A DNA stretch of 64,000 nucleotides from Ascaphus truei (GCA_036426205.1 CM071569.1:1702354-1766353), one strand, 5' to 3'; shown: positions 46,997-59,209, numbered from the stretch's first letter. Notes: a model not told the origin generated them from the sequence alone. Numbers and translations: made by a program.

Positions 46997-47433
46997 CAGT
47001 GATTCCCAACCAGGGCTCCTTGATGCAGTCTCAGGGGTTCCTCCTATGGACTACAGACCCCTCCCCCCCCTCTCATGGGGGTGGGTTTTTTGGTATGGAT
47101 TTTGTAGGGTGGATTTAGTGAGAGTGGGGTAATTGACGGAAGGTAGGGGCGAGTGAGAGAAGAGAGGAGGGCAGGAGGGAGTGAGTGAGGAAAAGAGGGA
47201 GTAAGAGTGAGACGCAAGAGATAAATACATGCGAGGCGGGGGGGGGGAGAGTTAGCGAGATGGAGGGGAGAGAAATACATGGGTATCGGGTGGGAAATAG
47301 AGGTGGCTCGTGCGGTGTGAAATGTTGTGACTGACCCCTGTCGAACCTAATATGCGTCAGCCAGATAGGGGCTCCCCGAGATTTTTCAAAATACTTCAAG
47401 GGTTCCTCCAAACTAAAAAGGTTGAAATCACTG
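46997..47433. mobile_element. hAT-type non-autonomous element with 8-base duplication GTTTAAGG
   Basis: The ends CAGTGATTCCCAACC and GGTTGAAATCACTG are typical hAT termini. GTTTAAGG flanks both sides (46989-46996 and 47434-47441). The 437-base interior shows no transposase. It is a different family from the CAGGGGTGGCC MITE. Confidence 0.9.
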
Positions 47434-47438
47434 GTTTA

Positions 47439-47626
47439 AGGCTTCGTCCATAGTGCAGGATACAGCGCGAGCTACGTAGCTTGCGCCGAAACCAACAAAA
47501 TGCATAGTGCGCGTGCACGTGCGCTACAGAGAGAGGGCGCATCACAATACAAACAAGCTTGTGTTTCTAGCGCGACACAGGGTCACGGAGGAGCGCGGAA
47601 GCTCGCGCATTCTATGGACGAAGCCT
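47439..47626. mobile_element. Small MITE with perfect 15-base inverted ends
   Basis: AGGCTTCGTCCATAG at 47439-47453 and its exact inverse CTATGGACGAAGCCT at 47612-47626. The interior is CpG-rich. It overlaps the right target duplication of the preceding hAT element by three bases, so one of the two used the other's edge. Confidence 0.85.
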
Positions 47627-47679
47627 GAAGCAGCAATACAGGTTTCATTTATTATTTTAATTTATTATACGATTGAAGC

Positions 47680-48410
47680 CGGGGGTCTCCGGAACTGAAC
47701 TGTGTTCATTTCAGAGAGATGCTTGCGCTCCGTAGGGGGCGCCGGTATCTATGCAGGTAGGGAGCTGTGGGCCTAACATAATGGCGGCGTCTAAAGGTCC
47801 CATGTCCTGCGGGCCAACAGGAAGCCGCGACGTCACCCGGACGCGTCTGCGCGGCCTTACACGGTGAAGCATGCTACAGAGAACCCAATGTTGCACTGAT
47901 CAAAGCGGAGGTGTGATCCAGCGCTCGCAAACCTTGTGATAAAGGGGCAGAAATTCTATTGGACCGTAAACTTTTACAAAGAAATTAATTGAGCAATTAA
48001 CTGTGGGATGAGTCGTTATAAAAAAAATGTTTTGCAGCTGTTTAAATCTGCAATTCAAGCTGGCGTTTTATTCGGCTTCGGGACCCCCTGAATCCGGAGA
48101 TAGTACGTGCCGGAAGCCGCTCCGCGAGCAGGGATCACGGAATGGACGCTTTTCGAAGATGCCGCACCCTGCGGTCCAATAGGAAGCCGCGACGTCTTTG
48201 GTGCGGCTTCCTATTGGCCCGTGCGACGCGGGAGCGTTATAAAGCAGAGGGATATCGGCACCCGCTACAGAGTTATCTCTGGAAGCAGGGGTCCCCTGAG
48301 CTTAAATTAATAGGGTTCAGCTCCGGAGACCCCCTGCTTCAATCCTATGTATATAAAAAAACAACTTTACAAATAAAAGCAATGGCTTGGATTCCTCGTT
48401 TACACTGAAT
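47680..48410. repeat. Dispersed GC-richer repeat, copy 2
   Basis: It shares GGAAGCCGCGACGTC-type phrases internally (twice) and TTCCTATTGGCC and GGGTTCAGCTCCGG with 2580-2960. Inverted internal symmetry is present. The element class is unknown. Confidence 0.5.
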
Positions 48411-48968
48411 TACAGCTCGCAGAGCCAGCTTCCATACTACTGCTCGGTACAGACGTTCCTAAGTATCCATGAGCGGCTGTGAACATGTGGGAATGAGTTC
48501 TGGACACAGGAAACCTACGAGTCTGTAACACACAGTGATATAACCGGTAGGGTAGCCAAGCTAAGCAGTCACCTGCTGCAGTGTGTGGTTACCAAGAGCA
48601 GAACGACAGCTGTATTTCTCAACACTGAGGTTTCCTGTGCAGCTTAACCATACTTGGGGCTTATCTACCTGCCATCGGCTCCTCTGAAAGTCACACTTGT
48701 GGCTCCCATATGTGACGTGAAGTGTGTGAGCCAAATATGTTACAATTTAGGGCATCCCAGAGTATAATTATATGTGTTGTCTGCAAGCAATGTACTGGGG
48801 AGCTTGGAGCAGTGACCTTGGAAATGTCCCAAGGGCAGTGATTGTTGGGACCAGTTTGTGACACTTGGTGGTGCATGGAATGAGAAGAAAAACAATAGAA
48901 TGACTGGATTTAAAGTCTTCTCCTATATGTGTAGGGGAATTTAACAATGTTATTCATATCATATTTAT

Positions 48969-49143
48969 TATTGTATTGTATTGTATGTCTTTATTTATAT
49001 AGCGCCATTAATGTACATAGCGCTTCACAGTAGTAATACATGTGGTAATCAAATAAATAACAGATAATATAAATAACAGATCATGGGAATAAGTGCTTTA
49101 GACATAAACATAACATTAAGGAAGAGGAGTCCCTTCCCCGAGG
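48969..49143 (-). mobile_element. L2/CR1-type LINE tail, second copy
   Basis: Almost the same text as 26308-26460 (tgtctttatttatatagcgc through gaggagtccc), truncated at CCCCGAGG. Confidence 0.85.
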
Positions 49144-49521
49144 TCATTCATAACTATAACTAATTATGTCATTCATAACGGGGTGATTGCAATTACATGT
49201 TCATAGTAACAGGAGGAGTGCTTTACGCAGTTCTTGGTCCTCCCCTAGCGCAGGGAAAGAAGGGTTAAGGTTTTTTTTTTACTAAATTCTTCCGGGTTTA
49301 AAACTGGAGCCCAACCAGTGCAAAAAAACAGCACCAGATTTATTCAAGATAAGGGAGAGGAGGGGGGGGTGGGGGGGTGGGAAGTGATTTTTTTCCTATA
49401 ATAAATCCGGTGCTAGTATTTTGCCCCGGTTTTGCAGCCACAGGGAGTTATCTATCACAGTGTCCCGGCTGCAAAACGGGAGGAAAAAATGTCACCGTAT
49501 TTTCAAAGGGAAAACTCCCAT

Positions 49522-49624
49522 ATAGGGTGCAATAGGGGGTTTGCTGCTATAAACATGTAGGGTGCAATAGGGGGTTTGCTGCTATAAACATGTAGGGTGC
49601 AATAGGGGGTTTGCTGCTATAAAT
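49522..49624. repeat. 35-base array, three copies
   Basis: Units TAGGGTGCAATAGGGGGTTT plus GCTGCTATAAACATG, starting at about 49523, 49558 and 49593. Confidence 0.9.
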
Positions 49625-49761
49625 ATAAGGAGGATAGAGAATTGAAAGTCAGTATTACAACGTTCTGTATTTGGCTCTTACTTTGGTCAGACGAAGCATT
49701 GGTCAAACCGTGAACGTAATATAAAAAGGAGTGGTATGTTACCTGATTCTCTAGGAAAAGG

Positions 49762-49966
49762 TCCTCACAGGAGCTTAGCGCTTTCTAACGAGGTTTCCTT
49801 CTCCCAGAGGCTGTCCCAGGAGCTCAGCGCTTTCTAACGAGGTTTCCTTCTCCCAGAGGCTGTCCCAGGAGCTCAGCGCTTTCTAACGAGGTTTCCTGTT
49901 CCCAGAGGCTGTCCCAGGAGCTCAGCGCTTTCTAACGAGGTTTCCTTCTCCCAGAGGCTGTCCTCC
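49762..49966. repeat. 49-base array, four copies
   Basis: Units AGGAGCTCAGCGCTTTCTAA, CGAGGTTTCCTTCTCCCAGA and GGCTGTCCC, nearly identical to each other. Confidence 0.9.
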
Positions 49967-50010
49967 TTTTAACATGAACCAATGTTTTGAAAGTAGAAAA
50001 GTGTAAAACA

Positions 50011-50435
50011 AAAAGTAATAATCATGTGAGCACCTATATAAAGTATATAGGTGCTCACATGATTAATACTTTATATAGGTGTTCAAATTATAATTACTTT
50101 ATATAGGTGCTCACATGATTACTACTTTATATAGGTGCTCACAAGATTATTACTTTAGGCGCTCATATGATTACTAAAGTAATAATCATGCGAGCACCTA
50201 TATAAAGTAATAATCCTGTAAGCACCCATATAAAGCAATAATCCTGTGAGTACCTACAGTATATAAAGTAATTATCCCGTGAGCACCTATACAAAATAAT
50301 CATCCCGCGAGGACCTATATAAAACAATAATCCTGTGAGCACCTATATAAAGTAATAATCATGTGAGTACCTATATAAAGCAATAATCCTGTGAGTACCT
50401 ATATAAAGTAATAATACCGTGAGCACCTATATACC
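50011..50435. repeat. 29-base minisatellite with orientation switches
   Basis: Units with GTGAGCACCTATATAAAGTA run forward once, then about four times in inverted orientation (TACTTTATATAGGTGCTCAC), then about eight times forward again. Copies are AT-rich and 80-95% alike by eye. Confidence 0.9.
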
Positions 50436-50807
50436 ATGCACACGTTACCATTGTACCATAAAGATGTGCTCACGGTTTACAGTTAGAGATATGCATAAAT
50501 TGCTTTGGTTTTGCCCCCGAAATCAGACAGCTTTGCAAAAGAGAAATTGCCACAAGACCAACGCACAAGGTGGCGCGGTCCTTTAAATACTGTCGTTTAC
50601 TGGGACTTTCTGGCAAAAAGTGGCTTATTTAAGCAAAAATCTTATTCTCTCCAGGTATGTGAAAATGTTGCAAAATGTCTCTACAAAATGCTAAATTAAA
50701 GCAACATTTGTGAGAAGTGTTGTGAACCGGCTTTGAAGACATTTACACATCTGTGTGTTGTGCGTTCACAATCATACAACTCACAATTGTGCAGCAGCGT
50801 CACAGGC

Positions 50808-50943
50808 TGTACATACATATATACATACATACATACATACACACATACACACAGACACATATATAAGAGATCCGTGTATCTTGAAAGCTCGCAAAAATAA
50901 AAGCATTTCGTTAGCCACAGAACGGTATCGTCTATTTATTTTT

Positions 50944-51010
<67 letters not shown>

Positions 51011-51270
51011 TAGACACACACACACTCAATATACATAGGCCATACTGTGTGTGTATGTATATATACATACATACATACACACATACACACACACTTACAC
51101 ACACTTACACACACTTACACACACATAAACACATACACACACACTTACACACACACTTACACATATACACACACATACACACACATACACACACATACAC
51201 ACACATACACACACATACACACACATACACACACACACATACACACATACACATACACATACACACAACA
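50808..51270. repeat. Compound CATA/TA/CA microsatellite cluster
   Basis: CATA units (50808-50845), a TA run (50949-51001) and a long CA/CACATA array (51003-51270). Open frames rich in Thr-His and Tyr-Ile are artefacts. Confidence 0.95.
50864..50948. repeat. Dispersed short repeat, copy 1
   Basis: It contains CTTGAAAGCTCGCAAAAATAA and AGCATTTCGTTAGCCACAGA. A near-identical copy is at 63218-63300, and in both cases a TA tract follows directly. Confidence 0.75.
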
Positions 51271-51305
51271 CATAACACCTTGATTATACTTAGACCCTAT
51301 AGACC

Positions 51306-51470
51306 AGGAGTGGCCAACTCAAGTCCTCAAGGGCCACCAACAGGTCAGGTTTTCAGGATATCCCTCCTTCAGCACAGGTGGCTCATAATGACTACCTGCG
51401 CTGAAGCAGGAATAACCTGAAAACCTGACATGTTGGTGACCCTTGAGGACTGGCGATGGCCACCCCTGTG
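51306..51470. mobile_element. hAT-type MITE
   Basis: CAGGAGTGGCCAACTCAAGTC to TGGCCACCCCTG with the usual core. The left flank CCCTATAGAC recurs before a truncated second end (CAGGGGTGGCC) at about 51509, indicating a local duplication. Confidence 0.85.
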
Positions 51471-52600
51471 ACTATATATGTCCCGAAATATGCATCAACC
51501 CTATAGACCAGGGGTGGCCATCCTGTGTGCCTCCGACGGTATTTGGAACAGGAGCCTGACGAAGGACAAAAAATGCCATTCGACTGAACAATGCGTGTCG
51601 GAAAGGAACACACTGAAATCCTTCAAATGAATACACACAGGACGGAAAACGTATGAATATTGACATCAATTTAGAAAATGAGCACTATTTTAATAGCTGC
51701 TTTACCAATTGAAAACATAGAATAAATCAAATCAATTTAAATAATGGCATTAAAATGGAATGGGAGTTCTTCCCCCTTATCTGTTTTGTGAGCAGACTTT
51801 TTTCGTACAGTTAAGATCTGTATTGCCAGAGGCTGATGTTATCCACCTCGGAAAGCGTATGGGGGTCTTTCTGTGGGGTATTACAGAGCGCCGAGTACAT
51901 TGTGGGATAAACACACACTGCAGATTGCAGCTGGAAGGTTTAAACCGTATCCAGAATTTGCGTTTCAAAGGGGCATATTCCTGAAACTACCCCCAAATCT
52001 CTTTCCCCGGGGACGTTCATCAGACTCCAGTACCACTTTAATAAAAGGAGAAAAACATTAGTTATTTTTAACTGTATATTTTTACCCTTTCAGTGCTGAA
52101 GAAGCCAGCAACGCATAATTACTATTATTCATAAAAATATTAATTGTTGTATCCTATTAACCCCTAAAAAATCCTGTATATACATTTTAAACATCAATAT
52201 GCATGAGAGAAACATCTATATTTGATTAATTTGATTAATATATTTGGATTTGCTGAATATCTCTTTAAGATCTCTGTAAATATTTAAGGATAATATACAC
52301 ATTATTACTATTATTATAGTAATAATATTATTACTGTATTATTATTATTATTATTAGTATTAACTGGTGTATCATATTAAGCACTTACAAATCATATGTA
52401 TTAAAAACAAAAATTGATGTATAGAGAGAAAAACTTCTTCATAATTATATTTGTGGTCTTATTAACTAAATATCTTATTAAAACTTTTAGCCGTAAATAT
52501 TTACGTTATACACCGTTTTATAATTACAAGTACTTCAGGTCTCAGAGTATCGTGAGCATTACGATGTATAGTGCTACATTCACAAATATTAATACAGTCT

Positions 52601-52639
52601 CTCTCCCTCTCTCCCTCTCTCCCTCTCTCCCTCTCTCCC
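52601..52639. repeat. TCTCCC array
   Basis: Units of CTCTCTCC repeat about five times at the downstream edge of the LINE fragment. Confidence 0.9.
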
Positions 52640-53512
52640 GGATTTCTTGGTAAAGGTCCTCGAAGTAGTTTTTCCAGATGTTGCCATTCTGAATGGCCAG
52701 GTGTCTGTTATTCTGTTTTGAATCCAGATGTTTCCAGGTTTGCCAGAAGATATTTTCATCCAATGCTTCTTCAATTCTTTATAATTTTTTGACAATGTGG
52801 TTGTGTTTTTTCTTCCTTAGGATGTGTCTGTAGTGCTTCAGGTGTTGGTGGTACCTCATTCGTAGTTCTGTATTGTTGGGTCTCTGTGTTTTTGGTTTGA
52901 TATTGTTCGTAGGCTTTTTATAAGGGTGTTGCATTCCTTATCAAACCATTTTTCTTTGATTTTTGTGTTTGTTGTTGGTCTATAAGGGCTGATTTTATTC
53001 AGAGTAGGTTTCCGACTTCTTGGCTGCTGATTGTTTCTGTGTATGTCGCAAGGCTCTGTTATGTCCATGTGTAGGTGGCTTTCAGGCTATGAAGGTTGGA
53101 GAGGGGTTTTTGTGTTGTGCTTGGTTGGACTGGTCTCTTAATAAAAAGCAGGGTTTGATTGTGGTCTGATCGGGGTGATGCTGGTGTAACTATGAAAGCA
53201 CTGATGGCTTGTGGGTCTATATCAGTGATTACGTAATCCACTACGCTGCTGCCCAGCACAGAGCTATATGTGTATCTACCCAAAGAGACTCCCCTTGTCC
53301 GTTCATTGATAATGTACAGTCCCAGACCACGACACAGTTTCAGCAGTTCTTTACCATTTTTGTTTGTTGCGCTGTCGTAGCTGGTTCTTTGACGTGTCAC
53401 AGAGCTATGACAAGTGTCATTTCCAAAGCTGTAGTTATTTCCCTCTGCAGATATGTAGTCCTGTTCTCTGCCTGTTCTGGCGTTCAGGTCTCCACATATC
53501 AGCACTTTACCC
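52640..53512 (-). mobile_element. LINE fragment: endonuclease C-terminal part and linker
   Basis: The - strand frame contains VLICGDLNARTGREQDYI, then SVLGSSVVDYVITD and SPRSDHNQTLLF. These are the D-x-N, strand and SDH motifs of the apurinic-type endonuclease of non-LTR retrotransposons. A frameshifted continuation has KIKEKWFDKECNTL, typical of the linker before the reverse transcriptase. The frame is broken near 53060 and 52800, so the element is dead. Both ends stop at microsatellites. The clade is not determined. Confidence 0.8.
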
Positions 53513-53678
53513 AGCACACACACACACACATACACACACACACACATACACACACACACATACATACACACACACATACACACACACATACACACATACA
53601 CACACACATACACACATACATACACACACACATACACACACACATACACACATACACACACACACACACACACACATA
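53513..53678. repeat. CA/CATA microsatellite
   Basis: Long imperfect CA array with regular TA interruptions, flush with the 5' side of the LINE fragment. Confidence 0.95.
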
Positions 53679-53869
53679 GAGAGAGAACCTATTTATCAGT
53701 CTCCCATCTGCAAAGTAGTGACACTGTGTAAAACCTGCATTTATCTAAGAAAACATGTCCAGGATTTTTGTTGCTTTGATAAAACGGGTGTTATGGGCTG
53801 TGCTCGAGTCTTGCATTACTTGCATTACATTTGCCTCTAGAAGTATTCAATACATGACCCCCAAGACTT

Positions 53870-54520
53870 ATTTATGAGGGTCCGCAAAAGCTGCACCCCA
53901 AGTGTATATGCTCACTTTCTCAAACATATCTCAGCACCCCAAACCCACCTTAGCAAATTTGACACCCTCTACAATTCAATATGCAATGCAAGTACAACAC
54001 ACATCCCTGCGAAATGCTCAAATAACTAGCTTGGTCATCACTTGAGTCTAGGCGCAAAGTTCACCATTCCTGTCTTGCCTTCAAATACTTCTGGGCAAGC
54101 TACCCAGCTATCTGAACAAGCTTCTCACCCCTACCACATGTGGCACTTATTATCTGAGATCTGACTCCAAAAGACTATTTATGGTCCCAAGGCTCAACAA
54201 AGTATCTCTTACCGTGCACCCCAAAACTGGAACAACCTACCGGAGACTCTCACATCCACCACCAGTCTAAGTTCTTTCAAAACTAAAGCTGTCTCACATT
54301 TTAATCTGGTCTGTAACTGTTACATACGCCTATAATATCTATTATCTGTAACTGTGCATGCAATGTCTTGTATATAATGTATAACCCTGTTCATTTATGT
54401 AACTGTATTTGTAACCATGTATTATTTGTCTTAACTCTGTGCCCAGGACATACCTGAAAACGAGAGGTAACTCTCAATGTATTACTTCCTGGTAAAACAT
54501 TTAATAAAGAAAGAAATAAG
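53870..54520 (+). mobile_element. LINE 3' fragment (CR1-like)
   Basis: A decayed + strand coding tail, with text around 54205-54255 resembling the 'P..WNNLPE' motif of RT C termini, precedes the tail TGTATTACTTCCTGGTAAAA and CATTTAATAAAGAAAG. Stops and shifts are frequent. Confidence 0.7.
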
Positions 54521-54656
54521 AGTCAAGGGGAAACCATTTACTGACGTCTCCCGGCTGCAAAATGTGGGCAAAACCAGTGCCCCTGCTTCCAGTGGGATTC
54601 TGCTTCAGTAATAAGAAGACCCTAATGTATCAGATGCCCATATAATGAAATGTCTA

Positions 54657-54904
54657 AGGCTGCGTCCCCACTAGCGCTGAGCAGGCGGCGCTCGCGGCGG
54701 TTACTTACATATATAGATATATGCAAGTCCCCGCTCATGCGCGGGTACACACACTCACTGGCGCTTATGTAAACAAAAAAATCTAACTTTCCAGCGCGCT
54801 CAATGCCCCCCCCACACGCGCGCGTAAATGACAGGACACCCGGCGCTCATGCTTGGAGCGTTCTCCAAGCATGAGCGCGCTCAGCGCCAGCGGGGACTCA
54901 GCCT
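54657..54904. mobile_element. MITE with about 26-base inverted ends
   Basis: AGGCTGCGTCCCCACTAGCG at the left is answered by CGCCAGCGGGGACTCAGCCT at the right. A further internal hairpin GCTCATGCTTGGAGCG / CTCCAAGCATGAGCGC lies near the right end. No coding capacity. Confidence 0.85.
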
Positions 54905-55648
54905 CACATTGCACCCGGTCACCTCACTTTGTGTCTTGGCACAAAGTCCGCTGTAAGATTCTTGTTTCACAAGCTTACTACATTTGGTAAAAATACAAAT
55001 CTGGAGCAGGGCGTCCACATGCACCTTACAATGTGTGCACACCTCCCCCTGTATCTGGTGTGACTTGGGGCTGCCCTAGTATCGGCTCGAGTCGAGTTGT
55101 TCTTTGACGCCGCACCGACCCCGATCTCAGAACTGGCCGACCACAGAAGACACCGTTTCTTGTGTCTAAAACATTCGGAATAGAAAGTGGTTTAAAATCC
55201 CACACGTCCGTGACAGAGTTTTACTAAACACACAAGTAGTATTTCCTTTGGGGGCTTTAACATTTTAATCTCTGATAGTGCCGGGCGGGGGCCGAGAAAA
55301 CCACAACCTTTTTTCTATTGACTTGATATTGTCCGTGAGGTTAAATACAACATGATCCAGGGGGTCCCGCAGCTGGAAGTCACGTGGTTTATTTCCGGGG
55401 TGACCCCCTAATGAGAGAACGCTAAGAAAAGCAGAACACAAGTGATAGCGGGATTTACACGTGTGTGTGACACTAACACCACATGTAAATCTAATACCCC
55501 ACTACATGTAAATCTAATACCCCACCGCTTCAGGAATTCATTTTCTATTGCGTTTTATGTGAAGCGTTTGCTTTTTGTGGGTAGAGAATAATCGACCATT
55601 TCACTGCCACATTCTTTGGAATAGGCCACGTTGCCTATATGCTGATGC

Positions 55649-55860
55649 AGGGGACGGCCAATTCCAGTCCTCAAGGGCCACCAACAGGTCACGTTTTCAG
55701 GACATCCCTGCTTCAGCACAGGTGGCTCAATCAATGGCTCAGTCATTGAGCCACTGATTGCGCCACCTGTGGTGAAGTCAAAGACTGAGCCACTGATTGA
55801 GCCACCTCTGCTGAAGCAGGGATATCCTTAAAACCTGACCTGGAGTTGGCCACCCCTGTT
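55649..55860. mobile_element. hAT-type MITE
   Basis: CAGGGGACGGCCAATTCC to GGAGTTGGCCACCCCTG. The central palindrome is longer than average because of a duplicated 'tgagccactgattg' unit. Confidence 0.85.
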
Positions 55861-58098
55861 CTAGATAATCCTTTATATGAATCCTTTATATGTCTTATAT
55901 CAATATTAATTTAGCGAAAGGCAAAATGTCCTAAGGTCATGCAGAGGTAGCATAAAACGTCTTGTGTTGTCCCACTTCAGAGACCAGTACCTTATATGTA
56001 AGGGATCTTATGTCAAAACATTAGGTAAAGCAAATCTCCCACGTCCCGCTCTCGTTTCACTGTGTGACCAACCTGCCTCCCCCTTCCGCCTACGTCTCGC
56101 GCAACGACAAAGCCTTAGCTGGGACCCCCCTCCCCACGAGATGACCTCCTTTCATACGTCCTTCACACGTCCTTGTGGGATCTCCCTCGTGCTCATGTAT
56201 TGTGTGCCAAAATCTGCACATGTAGGCTCCGGGCCCAGTCAGTGCATCCACGCGCGCGTCTGAGCGCCTAGCGGCGAGTGCACCAGATTAAGCTGCGGTC
56301 TGGGGGTAGCGATGGGACACGCGTCTTGAGTAGAGCAGGGGGAGGCGCGGCCTTTTGGCAAAGGCGGTCACGCATCGTGCTTTGTGTGCGCGCGCACACC
56401 CGCCGACTGGGGCCTGCCCCATTGAGGGCTGTACTTTGTGTGTGGCGCGCGCAGCCGCGTCCACCGGGGACAAAGCTTTAGGGAGTCAATCACTTGTGCG
56501 CATGAACGATCGGCACTTGCAGGCTGCTCCGTGCGCATGCACGATCGGTGCTTGCGTGGCCGGCAAGTGCCCACCGTTCATGCGCATGAGTGACTGGCAA
56601 GTGCCGATCGTTCATGCCAACGAGCTGCTGGCAAGCGCCGGTAAAAGCCGGGACAGTGGCCAAATAAGTCAGGTCAAAGGCCTAAAAACCGGACGTCTGG
56701 TCACATGCTCCTTCTGGAACTTTGTATGTACAGGAAAAGAACCGAACCCCACTTCTCTTCCTTGGGATTGGGGGGGGGGGGGGGGTGGTGGTACTGTAAT
56801 TACCACGCCCCGTTGAGCAAAAAGCTAAACGTGGACGGTAATCGGACTCTCAGAAGATAATAAATCTCAGAGGACAGAGAATTACAAATTAAAACGTGTT
56901 TATTTTTCACACGACTCTTAGGCCCAGGTGCACTAAATGGTGCTACATTTTAGCACGCCTCACATCACTGGCAGTAAGAGCGGGCTAAAGTTGAGCGCTC
57001 TGTCATGGATCTTGGTATGAGGGGGTCATTCTATACCTGCCAAGGCAGTCAATCTGGCCGTGTATGGCCGAAAATTACTATTGGACTTCAAAGGGGATTA
57101 CTGGCCCGGTCGCCAAATTCGGTAGACACAGAATTACCCCGCAAGGGCGCGGTTCATTCTGCCAATCACGTCAAAGCAGTTAACGAATCTCGCCGTAAGG
57201 CTCTTATTCCAGATGCTGGGAAGTCTTCCGTCCTATTCATTAGAATGAAGCTAATCTCTTCCCCAGCACAGGAAAGCAGCGTCACCGAATATTGGGCACA
57301 AAAATCTGCTATATATTTGGGAACGTTGTGTGTCTGTGTGCCTGTGTGTGTGCCCGTGTGCCTGTGTGTGTGCCCGTGTGCCTGTGTGTTATGCATTTGG
57401 ACAGGTCTTAAGATATGGTAACCACATTTTGCATGATGGTTCCTGAGATCAAGCAGCAGGTTTTTGTCTGTTTGGAAACAATTGGATGCCATTTTGAGTC
57501 AAGATGGCGGACTGGACCATTCAAAACTGCCGATTTTAACCAAATTCGCCAGGATTGTAAGTAGCGGGACTAAATTTAGAAAATCAACGTTTTGCACATT
57601 GGTCAACTATATGAGTGGGAACTGGAAAAAAATGTGTATGTTTTTGCGCCTGATGGTAAAACCAAAAATATAGTTTATCCAACAGCATTAGAATAAAAAT
57701 ACATTCATTTTTCAATTTCTTAATTGAAAAAAAAAAAAAGTGCAGTTATCCATTTACAAATGTCAGTATTTTGGGGTTTCTTATAATTCCCACGCAACGC
57801 CGAGTATTTTCAGCTAGTATATACATACATGGGAACATGTGATGTATCGTGTCGTAATTAAATATTCTTTATTTCATTCTACCTTTTCATGTGTTCATTA
57901 ATTTCAACGTCTGAGAGAAAAGCCATACAGCCAAAAATATCCCAGAAAGGAAATACTCCCCGTGGAAGGCATGAAAAATGCTCGTTAAAAGACTGCATCA
58001 AGAAAATAAGTGCGTGCGTTAGTGGTTGTGCGTGGGGAAAAAAATGACATTGTGGCCCCCGGAGAGACAGCAGAACTGTGAATAATTAACCACAGCCC

Positions 58099-58103
<5 letters not shown>

Positions 58104-58146
<43 letters not shown>
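58104..58146. repeat. GA microsatellite
   Basis: About 21 GA units. Confidence 0.95.
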
Positions 58147-58149
<3 letters not shown>

Positions 58150-58222
58150 CCTTTTGTGTTGCTGACATATTCTTATTACATGACAGACATGGTTGGGTCA
58201 GAGGCCAGACTTCATTTTATTT

Positions 58223-58423
58223 TTATTCCAATAAATATTTCACGGGTCTGGCAGACGGAACAATCGGAAAGGTCACGGCGAGCTGCTCAGACCGGCTCGT
58301 GCAAGAGACACCGCGAGGCTTAATGCCACCAAACCAAGTGGCTAGCTTCCTTTCTGGCGTTGTTGTTTCACTTTTAACCTCCTTACCGCCAGTGAAGACA
58401 GGAGCGGTCTCACTGACTGCTGC
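58223..58423 (-). other. Unidentified open segment ending at AATAAA, possible terminal exon
   Basis: On the - strand an open frame of about 66 codons (FTGGKEVKSETTTPERKLAT within it) ends in KYLLE-TAA. The stop codon is followed immediately by overlapping AATAAA hexamers. A MITE abuts the upstream side. I do not recognise the protein and see no clear acceptor. It could equally be chance or a repeat remnant. Confidence 0.2.
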
Positions 58424-58426
58424 AGG

Positions 58427-58609
58427 GGTGGCCAACTCCAGTCCTCAAGGGCCACCAGCAGCCAGGTTTTAAGGATATCCCTGCTTCAGCACAGGTGGCT
58501 CAATCAGTGGCACAGTTGTGGACAATGACTTAACCAGCTGCACTGAAGCAGGGATATCCCTAAAACCTGCCCTGTTGGTGGCCCTTGAGGACTGGAGTTG
58601 GCCACTCCT
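58427..58609. mobile_element. hAT-type MITE
   Basis: CAGGGGTGGCCAACTCCAGTC to GGAGTTGGCCACTCCTG, one of the better preserved copies. No clear 8-base duplication. Confidence 0.88.
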
Positions 58610-58750
58610 GGGCCACTATATATTGGAGTGAGACGTAGCACCAGAACAAGTAGAGGAAGGCAGAGCACTGCCAGGTGATGAATGAAAAGATCCAGAGGGG
58701 GCTCCCATGTAAAAAATATAAGGCTTTATTGGATCATACAAGACCCTCAA

Positions 58751-58818
58751 CGAGATAAAATATGCACCAACGCGTTTCGGGCATGCTGCCGAAACACGTT
58801 GGTGCATATTTTATCTCG
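58751..58818. repeat. Near-perfect 30-base hairpin
   Basis: CGAGATAAAATATGCACCAA (continuing ACGCGTTTCGG) and its inverse are separated by 8 bases, with a single mismatch between arms. Similar GCGTTTCGG-centred palindromes are common in DNA-transposon remnants. Confidence 0.85.
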
Positions 58819-59209
58819 CTGGGTGCCTTGTTCAAGATTCACAGAGTGAGTTCTTCGTTCCTATTACTATTCCGGATTATGCCATACATGGGACTTATAT
58901 TATAGAGAGATATTTATTGTGCCAATATCATTGGAGGGTGGCAACCTCCTACCTAATTGAAGCTCACTCCCTCCCACATTTAAATGGTTAAAAGCTCACT
59001 CCATGGCATCTCCCACTCTCAGGGGAACTTGCCTGCATGCAGTGTGATTGTGACAAATCTATTACAGAGTGCTTTTCCTGGTAATGTACAGGTTAATAAA
59101 AGCTTCAATCAGACTTAGAACTTTTGCAACTAATTTTGACAGATTTATTATAAATCATTCTTCCTGGCAATGCACAGGTTATTAAGAATTTATATTAGTG
59201 TTAAGGACC

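Noticed and set aside
49762..50435. CRISPR-like array
   Set aside because: Repeats are directly adjacent without unique spacers, some are inverted, and the DNA is vertebrate.
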